Of a DNA stretch of 15,589 bases, positions 7,386-14,520 are shown piece after piece. The stretch's first letter is position 1, and each line of letters opens with the position of its first letter. The stretch lies in assembly GCF_020166395.1 (NCBI RefSeq), contig NZ_JAIQXU010000048.1, positions 1 through 15,589 of the forward strand. Direction: 5' to 3'. Made by a program: the position numbers and the translations under genes. The stretch is from Deinococcus betulae (GTDB lineage Bacteria; Deinococcota; Deinococci; Deinococcales; Deinococcaceae). The notes under the pieces were generated by a model. That model was not told the origin of the DNA. It was given only the letters and a program-made list of their open reading frames with translations, and made no database searches.

Positions 7386-8972
7386 CGTGGGTGCGGGGAC
7401 CATCACGCCAGACATCTGAAAAGCGCCATTCAGCGAGACGTCCGTCAGTTGAAAGATTTGGCCCGTGTGCTGTCCGCTTTGATCTTGATCTGTGGGAGAC
7501 CAAGTGTAGGCATTGGTCGCGTTGAGAAAGAGACTGGTGATAGGAGGCACAGTGGCTGGAACATCGCCGGCAATCCATACAGGCGTCTGAGCAATGACAT
7601 CAACGACTGCAGTCACTACACCACCGACCATAAGACCTACGATCAGGCGCTGAATGGTCGCTTCCGCCGCCCCAGTCGCAGCGCCGATTGCAGCGCCCGC
7701 AACGGACAAGATAATGCCAGCGACCTCTTCAGCCACCGTGACCCAGTCAGCCACGACAGACCAAGACTTTTGAAATGGGTCTTGGGCCTGAACATAGGTA
7801 ATGGCTTGCTCACCTTTAGCGTTCTCGATCAGTTTGAGATGATAGTAAGAGGTACTTTCGATATACGCGTCAATGCCTGGTGAAATGGGAACATGCACGA
7901 AGGCGTAGACTTCCAGTTGGGTTGCATTAATCTTGACCGTGAACTGTTGCATGATCATGTCGTAATTGATGGCGCCGACTTTAGTAGTTCCTATCTTGAG
8001 CGTAGTGTTCGGCGTCAGCGTCAATTGATCATTGTTGTAGATAAAGGTGGATGCGTTGGCCTCAGAAAATTGGAGATGGAGGCTGGGCAGAAGCATTTGG
8101 GTCATCAGCATCTCCTGCGACAGGCTGTAGCAGGCTTGTTGACCTGTAGGAATTGAACCGGCATTGACTTGAGGTACGGCATTTGGCGGAATGGGTCGTT
8201 GATTGACCATTCCGAGTACAGCGAAAGAGGAAGTATCGAATTGGTCCGTACTGGCATAAGCATAGGCTGAAGCAGAGGGGACCAACCATTGAAAAGCGCT
8301 GTCAGATTTTTGAGTGTCTAACGTGACCGTAGCGAAGACATGTTTAAATTGCTGAAGATTATTCTTATCGTTGGCCCACGCCACGAGGAGGTTGCCGATA
8401 GCTTTAGCATCATCGGGGTCGATAGCCTCCTCGTCTCCAGAGAGGACACTGGAAATAGTGAGGAGGGGTGTAGTCGGTGTTGCCGTAGCGTCGACCATAT
8501 AGTGATAGGTGTCACCTTGGTCCGCTTGCGCCTTTGCAGAAGAGGCGAGCGCCTGTAAGGAGAGCTTGACGTAAGCGATTAGATTTTTGTAGTCAACGGT
8601 TCCATCAACGTATTGAATGGAACAAAGCGGGATGTGCCAGGCCATCGTCAGAGTCGTTCCACTCTCACCTTTGACAGGATAAAGTGTCCAGGGCTCAAAG
8701 CTTCCTGCGCCAGAGTACCCAGCGCTGACCCTTGATGGCGAGATCGTGGCGGCCCACTGCGTCGGATAATTTTCAGGGTAGGCAGATGAACCCTGCCGAA
8801 TCGACTCATTCATTTGGCTGTAACTTGCGGCAAACACCGTATCCCAGTTATTGGTCTGAAACGGTTCGGGATCGCTAAGGACCAGCTGAGGGTTTTTCGG
8901 TCGATGGTGCGTGTTGATGATCTCAATACGGGTGCCGGTTGGCACGGACGTGCGTTCACCAAGGTGATACAT
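7380..8972 (-). CDS. P47/OrfX-like TULIP-family protein (paralogue B)
   Basis: A 530-residue protein from ATG 8972, chosen because GGAGGAG lies seven bases upstream and because the N-terminus then matches its 521-aa paralogue; the open frame to 9194 would run through the repeat block. Landmarks: TGTRIE (12-17), TNNWDTVF (40-47), GSIP (272-275), KVGAINY (331-337), SPGIDAYIE (364-372), AGDVP (468-472) and SLNG (513-516). Residues about 412-462 contain two small-residue-rich hydrophobic helices (AGIILSVAGAAIGAATGAA and IVGLMVGGVVTAVVDVI) reminiscent of a helical hairpin that could bind lipid or pack inside a TULIP barrel. There is no signal peptide. It is monocistronic, converges on the regulator with a 6-bp overlap, and is preceded by the same 11-bp-phased repeats as the other P47-like unit. 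Base composition is intermediate between the AT-richer paralogue A and the GC-rich neighbours. Role unknown; family members accompany toxins in clostridia. Confidence 0.75.
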   Translation of the reverse strand: MYHLGERTSVPTGTRIEIINTHHRPKNPQLVLSDPEPFQTNNWDTVFAASYSQMNESIRQGSSAYPENYPTQWAATISPSRVSAGYSGAGSFEPWTLYPVKGESGTTLTMAWHIPLCSIQYVDGTVDYKNLIAYVKLSLQALASSAKAQADQGDTYHYMVDATATPTTPLLTISSVLSGDEEAIDPDDAKAIGNLLVAWANDKNNLQQFKHVFATVTLDTQKSDSAFQWLVPSASAYAYASTDQFDTSSFAVLGMVNQRPIPPNAVPQVNAGSIPTGQQACYSLSQEMLMTQMLLPSLHLQFSEANASTFIYNNDQLTLTPNTTLKIGTTKVGAINYDMIMQQFTVKINATQLEVYAFVHVPISPGIDAYIESTSYYHLKLIENAKGEQAITYVQAQDPFQKSWSVVADWVTVAEEVAGIILSVAGAAIGAATGAAEATIQRLIVGLMVGGVVTAVVDVIAQTPVWIAGDVPATVPPITSLFLNATNAYTWSPTDQDQSGQHTGQIFQLTDVSLNGAFQMSGVMVPAPTS

Positions 8973-8979
8973 AGATCGT

Positions 8980-8986
8980 CTCCTCC
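8980..8986 (-). promoter_or_regulatory. Ribosome site for the 530-aa gene
   Basis: GGAGGAG on the minus strand, seven bases before ATG 8972. It decides the start over the upstream in-frame codon at 9194. The context GGAGGAG...GATCTATG recurs before the putative leader peptide at 4259. Confidence 0.8.
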
Positions 8987-9083
8987 AGTCGCAGTGGCCA
9001 AAATCGGCGCACAGAAATGACGTCCCCCAAGGCATAGGGCGACAGCGCAGAGCGGTAAACACGGAAGCTCTGATGAGCTGCAC

Positions 9084-9119
9084 CAAGTGTGCCGAGGTAA
9101 CCGTAAGCGGTGCGTAAAC
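9084..9119 (-). promoter_or_regulatory. Putative SARP-type operator: paired GTAARC repeats
   Basis: GTAAGC (9103) and GTAAAC (9114) start 11 bp apart, with CAAGTGTGCC beginning at 9084. The block matches 4378-4413 at 27 of 36 positions without gaps. Further half-site-like copies lie nearby: GTAACC at 9097, GTAAAT at 9135 and GTAAAC at 9055. The block is 98 bp from the ribosome site of the 530-aa gene, against 102 bp for the other unit's leader ribosome site. It also lies about 80 bp ahead of the divergent acetyltransferase gene and might influence that too. Confidence 0.65.
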
Positions 9120-9200
9120 CCGAATGCTGAGTGCGTAAATTGCACAATCCAAGAGGCTTCTTGAGGGGTCATGCCTTGTGCCGGAGAAGGTCACAGCAAC

Positions 9201-10313
9201 ATGGTGACAACCAAATCTATGTCTTCGCCTGCTTCCGCTGAGTCACTCCTCCACAGGCCGTACGATGCACCTATGGATCACATCCGCCCTTTCGTCGCTG
9301 CCGATGATGAGGCCTATACCCAACTGCTCCGCACCAGCCCAGACACTGGCCTGGTGCAGTTCGCCCGGGAGTTTCAGTGTCCCCCTTCCGCGGCATTACC
9401 AGCCCTGCATCATGATGCACACACCGCTGTCGCCGTGAACGAACAGGCGCAACTCAGCGGCACGGGGACGGTGTCGTTCAGCACGCTTCGGGTGCACGAT
9501 CAGCTCCTCCCGTCGGCGTATCTTTCAGCCCTCGCCGTCCATCCAGCCCATCGCCACCGGGGCGTCGCCAGGACCCTGGCCGCCTGGCGTTTTCAAGTGG
9601 CACAGGAGCGGCTGGGTGACACCAGCGTGGTCTACGCCCTCATTCAACAGGGCAATGAAGGGTCGCTCCGTACGGCCCGCACCTGGCAACCTGAGGTGCT
9701 GGGCCGCGTCGTGGTCGCGCCTGTCCCGGTCAGAACTCGGCCAGTACCCGCGCGAGCAGGGCTCCGAGTGCGCTCCGTGACCCCCGACGACTGGCCAGAA
9801 GTGGCGGCCGGGCTAAAGGCGTTCAATGCCGCCTTTGCATTAGCGCCCGAGACGACGGCGCTTGAGTTAAGTCAGTGGCAGGCTGAACGGTTGATGGGAT
9901 ATCCCTGGCGGCATTATTTGGTCGTCACCGATGACCTGGGCACCATTCTTGCCGGTGTTGGGATGACGGAACTGGCTCGTCACAGCGTGTTGCGGGTGTC
10001 CGCCATGCCCCTGGCCCTTCGTTGGCTGAATGCGGCAGTGCGTGTCGTCCCTCCAGACGGCGCATTGCGACTGCTGCAAGTCGAGAAAGCGTTTGTTCTG
10101 CCAGGTCAAGAAGCCGCAGGACAGTATCTGATGCAGTCCGCGCGGTGGCTGTGGCGGGATCTGGGATCTCATTTGAGTGTCACGTTTGACCCTCGTGGAC
10201 CACTCGCCCAGATGTATGCTTTGCCCCGGTGGCTGCCGACGACCGAGCTTCGTGTGGCCCTCCGAGCCCCAGGTCATCTCGCAGAAGACGCGCTCGTGCA
10301 TCCAGACGCCTAA
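9201..10313 (+). CDS. GNAT-family N-acetyltransferase, two tandem domains
   Basis: Residues 108-126 read LSALAVHPAHRHRGVARTL, the acetyl-CoA-binding motif A of GNAT enzymes (the R/Q-x-x-G-x-A/G loop preceded by the beta-4 strand). The first domain starts at MDHIRPFVAADDEAY; a second, degenerate GNAT-like half begins at GLRVRSVTPDDWPEVA (about 187 on). Proteins of this shape transfer an acetyl group from acetyl-CoA to a small molecule or protein amine; the substrate cannot be told. ATG 9201 is chosen because GGAGAAGG lies ten bases upstream (370 aa). ATG 9171 (380 aa) and ATG 9273 (346 aa, exactly at the domain start) are alternatives. It is divergent from the P47-like gene and shares its intergenic repeats. 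Its 3' end abuts the decayed minus-strand gene, whose C-terminal coding seems cut off there. Confidence 0.85.
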   Translation: MVTTKSMSSPASAESLLHRPYDAPMDHIRPFVAADDEAYTQLLRTSPDTGLVQFAREFQCPPSAALPALHHDAHTAVAVNEQAQLSGTGTVSFSTLRVHDQLLPSAYLSALAVHPAHRHRGVARTLAAWRFQVAQERLGDTSVVYALIQQGNEGSLRTARTWQPEVLGRVVVAPVPVRTRPVPARAGLRVRSVTPDDWPEVAAGLKAFNAAFALAPETTALELSQWQAERLMGYPWRHYLVVTDDLGTILAGVGMTELARHSVLRVSAMPLALRWLNAAVRVVPPDGALRLLQVEKAFVLPGQEAAGQYLMQSARWLWRDLGSHLSVTFDPRGPLAQMYALPRWLPTTELRVALRAPGHLAEDALVHPDA

Positions 10314-11549
10314 GAGCTGGGCGAGGTCGATGTTGGGAATCGTCCGCTCATCCGAGGCCCAGGGGTCCGGGTCCGGCCAGCGGCCCTGCGCGAGCGCCGC
10401 CGCATGCTGAGCGATGGCGGCCGTCCCTGACCAAGCCTGACGCGCTTGCATCAGCAGCGCCTCCTTAGGCTGCTGATACTGGTTCAAGGCCTCCTGGGCT
10501 TCCGGTGGCTTCTGCACCCGTGGTGGCCGGGGCAATCACCAGACCCCACGGCAGTCCTCGCCAGCGGTCATCCAGCGCCGAGAGCAAGGTCAGGCCGTCC
10601 TGCACGAACGCGGGCCCCCGCAGCTGCTGACCATCCCACCACAACAGCGGCACCCGCTGCTGCCCATACGTGCCTAGCTCCATCACCAGGGTGCCCGCTG
10701 CCGTGATGCGCTCATCAACCTCGGACACGGCCACGCGAGCACCTGCCAGCAGCGCCGTCCGGGCGGCCTCGGCGGTCGGGAAGACCCCAGGCCACACCCC
10801 GCGCACCGAAGGGGCCCACAGCACCCAGCCCAGGGCCTCGCCCGTTTCCGACCGTAAGGGCGCCGCTCGCCAGACACCCGACCAGGGCAGGGCCGACCAG
10901 ATCTCATCCTGACCGAACCGCCCCCAGGCGCTCGCCATCAGCCGCCGCAACTCCGCGTCGCTGGGTGTGACGCGGCCCGGCACCTGGGCTAGTACCCACC
11001 GGAGGCGCGCCCAGGTGAACACCTGCTCACCCGCCCCCAGTTGGTAGCGCCGGGCCGGTGCGCCCAGGGCCACCGCCCACCCGCTCAGGGGATGGTGACG
11101 GTCCTGGTTCATGCCGCTGTGCAGCTCGTCCCAATAGAACAGTACACGGGACCCGGTGCGGGAAGGGGAGACGGCGGCGGCCGCAACTGGCGGTCCAGCG
11201 CGGCCACAGCCAAGTTCTCCAGGTGGGCGGCCTGCGCGAACCGCTGCGCCTGGTCCAGTGGGACGGTCGTGCGCTGGACCAGGCCCCAGGCCACCTGCCC
11301 CTAGAGCCAGCCGGCTGGCAAGGTCGGGCGCAGCAGGTCCGCCACCGCCGGCAGCCAGCGGTCCGGGGGCACCAGCTCGCCCGTCGCCAAGTCGGTGACC
11401 GGCAAGGCGGGCGGGACGTGCACCGGCAGGCCCGTCCAGTCCAGGGTGGGCTGCACCTCTTGCTGGAGGTCGTGGACGCGGTACCCCAGGGCCTGGGCCA
11501 ACCAGGTCTGGGCGGTGGCCAGGGGCAGCTGGGCGGGGAGTAACCACAT
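10314..11549 (-). pseudogene. Unknown protein gene broken by one stop and two frameshifts
   Basis: Coding-like sequence runs down the minus strand in three pieces. From ATG 11549 (MWLLPAQLPLATAQTW) it reads to a TAG at 11301-11299 (after LPAGWL), and continues in the same frame (MAWGLVQRTTVPLDQAQRF) to about 11165. A frameshift near 11150-11175, in a CCGCCGCCG tract, moves it to the frame carrying RVLFYWDELHSGMNQD and VPLLWWDGQQLRGPAF. A second shift near 10510-10530 returns it to the first frame (PEAQEALNQYQQPKEALL...DLAQLL). After about 10314 the frame only reads antisense through the acetyltransferase gene, so the natural C-terminus is probably lost. Repaired, it would be about 410 residues. 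I recognise no domain. The start lies inside one arm of the 32-bp inverted repeat that brackets the transporter gene. Sequencing error could account for one defect, less easily for all three. Confidence 0.6.
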
Positions 11550-11571
11550 TCACCCGAAAACACCCGTTCAG
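11540..11571 (+). repeat. Left arm of imperfect 32-bp inverted repeat
   Basis: 28 of 32 bases match the complement of 13216-13247; the core GAAAACACCCGTT is identical. The arm covers the start codon of the decayed minus-strand gene. The two arms enclose about 1.65 kb containing only the MFS transporter gene and short flanks. This could be ends of an old mobile element or a dispersed small repeat. Confidence 0.55.
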
Positions 11572-11836
11572 AAAAAATCCTCGTCTGGGATGAAGTTCGC
11601 GGAAGAGTCATCCTGCGTCCGCTTCCACCGCTCCTGCCGCTTTACCAGGCTCCATTCAGCGCAACACTGAGGGCAAGTTCTTGGCCATTCAGCGGAAGCG
11701 ACTCCGCCACCGCTAAGCACTCTCGCCCATCCATTCCTCTGCCACATCCATGAGGATGAAGCGTCACCACGCTGCCCTCTCCGCCTCTGCCCAGCGCCGC
11801 AGGACGGCTTGTCGTGCAGCCCGGAGAGGAGCCCAA
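11572..11836. other. Region upstream of the transporter
   Basis: 265 bases with no credible gene. An open frame from 11750 continues into the transporter, but its first 29 codons are Arg/Ala-rich and lack a ribosome site. CCATTCAGCG occurs twice (near 11651 and 11691). No clear promoter boxes. Confidence 0.4.
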
Positions 11837-13111
11837 ATGACCATCCCCCAGAAGAACGACCCCGCTGACCGCGCCTGGAGCAATCCGAATTTCAGACAGG
11901 TCTGGTCCGCCCTCAGTGTCTCCCTCGTGGGCTCGCACCTGACGGCCCTGGCCCTCCCTCTCCTGGCGGTGCTCACCCTTCAAGCGACCCCGCTCCAGAT
12001 GGGCTATCTGCTCGCGGCTAAAAGCCTGCCGTCCCTCCTGTTTAGCTTCGTCGCGGGCGCCTGGATTGACCGCCTGGCCCAGAAGCGCCACCTCATGATC
12101 TGGATGGATCTGCTCCGCGCCCTGCTCTTGCTCTCCCTCCCCGTGGCCGCGGTCACCGATGTCCTCACCCTGCCGCAACTCTATGTGGTGGCCTTCCTCC
12201 TGGGCACCTGCACCATGCTCTTTGAGATTGCCCACTACGCTTACGTCCCAGCCATCCTCCCCGAGTCGCAGCTGCTGGACGGCAACAGCCGCTTACAGGT
12301 GAGCTATTCCGCCGCCAGTGCCGCTGGACCAGGCCTGGCTGGTCTGCTGATTCAGGCCTTGACCGCGCCCTTTGCGCTGGTCTTCGATGCGCTCACCTAT
12401 CTCGTGTCCGCGCTCTTTCTCACTCGGATTCAGGCGGAGAATCCACCTCCTCGCCCCCCTCAACCGTTCAGGGTCGTGCAGGACGTTCGGGCTGGACTCA
12501 CAGCGCTGCTGGGGCATCCCCTCCTGGGCCTCTGGGCACGCTGTGGGACAGGCATTATTTTCTTCACAGGCGCGTTTGAAGGACAGTACGTGCTGTACCT
12601 GACTCAAGCGCTGCACCTGTCGCCCGGCTGGATTGGCGCGGTCGTCACGGTAGGTGGCTTGGCGGGTGTCCTGGGGGCGCTCCACACGAAGGGCGTCGCG
12701 CAGCGCCTACCCGTGGGCCGCACGATCATCCTCGGCTTCCTGGTGTGGCCCCTGAGTCTGGTGCTGGTGCCGCTGGCCTCGGGGCCTTTGGCGGTGATTC
12801 TTGGCGTGTTGATGTTCGCTCGCGTGGTCAGCAGCCTGACGTTGACGGTCTCGAATGTCCAGCAGCTGAGCTTGCGGCAGCTGGTGACGCCTGAACATTT
12901 GCGGGCGCGTATCTCGGCGAGCAACCGCTTCCTGATTGAGAGTACCCACGCGCTGGGAGCGGTGTTTGGGGGAGCGCTCGCGACGGGCGTGGGCCTGCGA
13001 ACGGCCCTCCTCCTCTGTGCAGCAGTGGCAGTGGCCTGCTTCATCCCGCTTTTCTTTTCAGCGTTGTGGAAGGTGCGTCGCATGCCCACCGCACCGGCGC
13101 CCACGGTGTAG
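11837..13111 (+). CDS. MFS transporter (efflux type)
   Basis: A 424-residue, strongly hydrophobic protein with about twelve membrane helices. It starts NPNFRQVWSALSVSLVGSHLTALALPLL (residues 16-43), typical of the MFS_3/EntS-like exporters. A motif-A-like loop GAWIDRLAQKR (74-84) sits between helices 2 and 3. Length fits the family (about 400-430). These inner-membrane proteins export small molecules such as siderophores, macrolides or other drugs using the proton gradient; the substrate cannot be inferred. ATG 11837 is chosen because GGAGAGGAG (11823-11831) ends five bases upstream; the longer frame from 11750 adds an unlikely basic tail. The stop is TAG, followed by a hairpin. No regulator gene is adjacent, and it is flanked by inverted repeats and decayed genes, suggesting acquisition. 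Confidence 0.88.
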   Translation: MTIPQKNDPADRAWSNPNFRQVWSALSVSLVGSHLTALALPLLAVLTLQATPLQMGYLLAAKSLPSLLFSFVAGAWIDRLAQKRHLMIWMDLLRALLLLSLPVAAVTDVLTLPQLYVVAFLLGTCTMLFEIAHYAYVPAILPESQLLDGNSRLQVSYSAASAAGPGLAGLLIQALTAPFALVFDALTYLVSALFLTRIQAENPPPRPPQPFRVVQDVRAGLTALLGHPLLGLWARCGTGIIFFTGAFEGQYVLYLTQALHLSPGWIGAVVTVGGLAGVLGALHTKGVAQRLPVGRTIILGFLVWPLSLVLVPLASGPLAVILGVLMFARVVSSLTLTVSNVQQLSLRQLVTPEHLRARISASNRFLIESTHALGAVFGGALATGVGLRTALLLCAAVAVACFIPLFFSALWKVRRMPTAPAPTV

Positions 13112-13116
13112 CACTT

Positions 13117-13142
13117 GGAGATGCGCTGCTCAACGCATCTCC
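13117..13142 (+). terminator. Hairpin after the transporter gene
   Basis: GGAGATGCG (13117-13125) and CGCATCTCC (13134-13142) form a perfect 9-bp stem with an 8-base loop, five bases past the TAG stop. No T-run follows, so termination may be weak or Rho-assisted. Confidence 0.5.
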
Positions 13143-13215
13143 TGAGCGGCTTGTACCCGAACAGCTTGGCCGTGACCGCGCACTAACAGAGCGGGGAGCA
13201 TCTACTGAGCATTCG

Positions 13216-13247
13216 CTCAACGGGTGTTTTCAGGCGAATGTGGTGAC
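13216..13247 (-). repeat. Right arm of imperfect 32-bp inverted repeat
   Basis: The complement of this segment matches 11540-11571 at 28 of 32 bases. It overlaps the end of the minus-strand coding remnant, including its TGA. Adjacent TGAGC ATTC GCTCA (13206-13219) can fold into a short hairpin. Confidence 0.55.
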
Positions 13248-13358
13248 CACCCGCTGGGCCCCTTTGGCCAGGCCACAGGCACAGCGGGTGAGCGGTCCCT
13301 GAAGATCGACCGTGGTGACCGGAATGCGCATGTGAGGGTCTTTGCCGCAGGGCAGGAT
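13230..13358 (-). pseudogene. C-terminal coding remnant of unknown gene
   Basis: Between two in-frame TGA codons (13361-13359 and 13232-13230) the minus strand reads 42 residues with coding character: CGKDPHMRIPVTTVDLQG and then CACGLAKGAQRVVTTFA. The upstream sequence shows no continuous frame, so this may be the tail of a decayed gene, perhaps from a mobile element. I cannot name the family. It may also be chance. Confidence 0.25.
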
Positions 13359-13651
13359 TCAGGTGCTGGCTGGCCGAATCCGCTGCGGACATGAACCGGC
13401 GATCGGAGAGGAGCGGGGAGACACCACGCTTCGCGGCACAGCCTTTGCCCCTGGCCAGCGGCACGAGGGAAGTCAACCCCGCTGCCCCAGAGTCTAGGCA
13501 GCGACCCGTCAGTGTTGTCAAGCCACAGGGCCGCTGCGCCTTCACGGGTGTAGGGCCTACTCGCGACGGCTGCACGTCTCTCCCATGACGCCCGATGACC
13601 CAGAACCTTTGTCGTTGAGCAGCCCCTCGTCACTGAAGGTCAAACCGGTTC

Positions 13652-13667
13652 TCACTTGATCACTTGA
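13652..13667. repeat. Tandem 8-base direct repeat
   Basis: TCACTTGA occurs twice back to back, 110 bp before the first ribosome site of the small-gene operon. It could be an operator for that operon. Chance cannot be excluded. Confidence 0.35.
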
Positions 13668-13777
13668 GGCCAGCGGCTCGCTGCAGCGCAGGTCTGGCCC
13701 GCCTCCGGCGAGCCCACACGTGCTCAGTTCAGCCGATCCCCGCCCGCTGGACCACGACACACCCAGGAGGCCTCCCT

Positions 13778-13885
13778 ATGACGCACCCCACCTCTGACGC
13801 CATCACACCCCGCACTAATCGCGCTCCCTCCGAGCGAACCTTCAACCGCCCCACCCCACAGACCCTAGGCAACCCGCCATGCTGA
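13778..13885 (+). CDS. 35-aa peptide with perfect ribosome site, coupled to next gene
   Basis: ATG 13778 follows AGGAGG (13765-13770) at a spacing of seven, the strongest ribosome site in the right half of the window. The peptide (MTHPTSDAITPRTNRAPSER...) is hydrophilic, rich in Pro, Thr and Arg, and matches nothing I know. Its TGA (13883-13885) overlaps the ATG (13879) of the 173-aa gene in ATGCTGA, so ribosomes ending here can restart on the next gene, which has no ribosome site of its own. It may be a small functional protein or simply a translational-coupling leader. Confidence 0.55.
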   Translation: MTHPTSDAITPRTNRAPSERTFNRPTPQTLGNPPC

Positions 13886-14400
13886 TCCTCGAGACCGTGC
13901 ACTTCACCGACCAGGGCGTGAGCATCACCCCGCGCCTCCTCTCCGGCGCCCTCACCCTCACTGAGATCGACGACCTCCTCGACCAAGCGGTCGACGCCGC
14001 CAGCGAGCCTGAGGACGACCGAGGCCCGGTATTTGAAACGCAAGGGCAGATTGGCCGCCGCATCGTCGTTGGGGACCGGGCGCGCCTGGACACCGACCTC
14101 GTGGTGGTCAGCCTCCGACGCGCGCAGCAGGCCGACTACGGCCGTGAACTCGCGCCCGCCTTGCCGGCCCTGGCCGCCTTAGGCGATGCGGCTGTGACCT
14201 TGACCGGCTGGGTCAACGCTGGGCGGCAGCTGGACGAGCACAGCCTGCACGCCGCCGGCCTCGCTGCCGCGTTCGCGCACCCCCTCAGCCTCGTGCCACT
14301 TCTTTACGCGGCCACGACGATTCAAGCTCAGCAGGCTGCTCAGCTCATCCGAACCTCGTGTGACCTGCCACTGGAGGAACACTCGGAGCGTGAGCGCTGA
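13879..14400 (+). CDS. Hypothetical 173-aa protein
   Basis: Starts MLILETVHFTDQGVSITPRLLSG and continues with acidic segments (EIDDLLDQAVDAASEPEDD) and an Ala-rich helical second half (ELAPALPALAALGDAAVTLTG, AAGLAAAFAHPLSLVPLL). There is no signal peptide, no Cys pair of note and no catalytic motif I recognise. The start is set by overlap with the preceding 35-aa frame (ATGCTGA). GC content is very high with a strong third-position GC bias, which supports real coding. It leads a plus-strand run of small genes that looks like plasmid or phage accessory DNA. Function unknown. Confidence 0.7.
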   Translation: MLILETVHFTDQGVSITPRLLSGALTLTEIDDLLDQAVDAASEPEDDRGPVFETQGQIGRRIVVGDRARLDTDLVVVSLRRAQQADYGRELAPALPALAALGDAAVTLTGWVNAGRQLDEHSLHAAGLAAAFAHPLSLVPLLYAATTIQAQQAAQLIRTSCDLPLEEHSERER

Positions 14401-14520
14401 GGCACCAACGCTCGGCCTCCAGCCTGACACCAGAGGCGGGTGACATGCTCCAGACAAAAGAGGTCGCATGTTTTCCGCCTTTGGCGTATTCTTTGCCCTC
14501 TCGCTCTCCGGAGGTTCCAT

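Larger units (their letters stand above)
13143..13777. other. Gene-poor, decayed stretch
   Basis: About 635 bases with only overlapping, low-quality frames on both strands. It contains one arm of the 32-bp inverted repeat (13216-13247), a minus-strand coding remnant (13230-13358), a tandem 8-base repeat (13652-13667) and, at its right end, the leader of the small-gene operon. Nothing else could be supported. Confidence 0.5.

Noticed and set aside
8973..9194. Longer N-terminus for the 530-aa protein (to 604 aa)
   Set aside because: It would cross the repeat block; GGAGGAG precedes ATG 8972, where homology to the paralogue begins.
9867..10310. Minus-strand frame antisense to the acetyltransferase gene
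   Set aside because: Only its upstream part (above about 10314) looks coding, as the tail of the decayed gene; the rest is a shadow of the acetyltransferase.
127..11301. Natural amber (TAG) read-through as Gln
   Set aside because: Clearly functional genes here end in TAG (transporter at 13109-13111, 427-aa gene at 2899), and the third affected gene also has frameshifts, so ordinary decay is simpler.
13183..13633. Two long overlapping minus-strand frames
   Set aside because: Arg/Pro/Ser-rich, mutually overlapping and without ribosome sites; typical chance frames in GC-rich decayed DNA.
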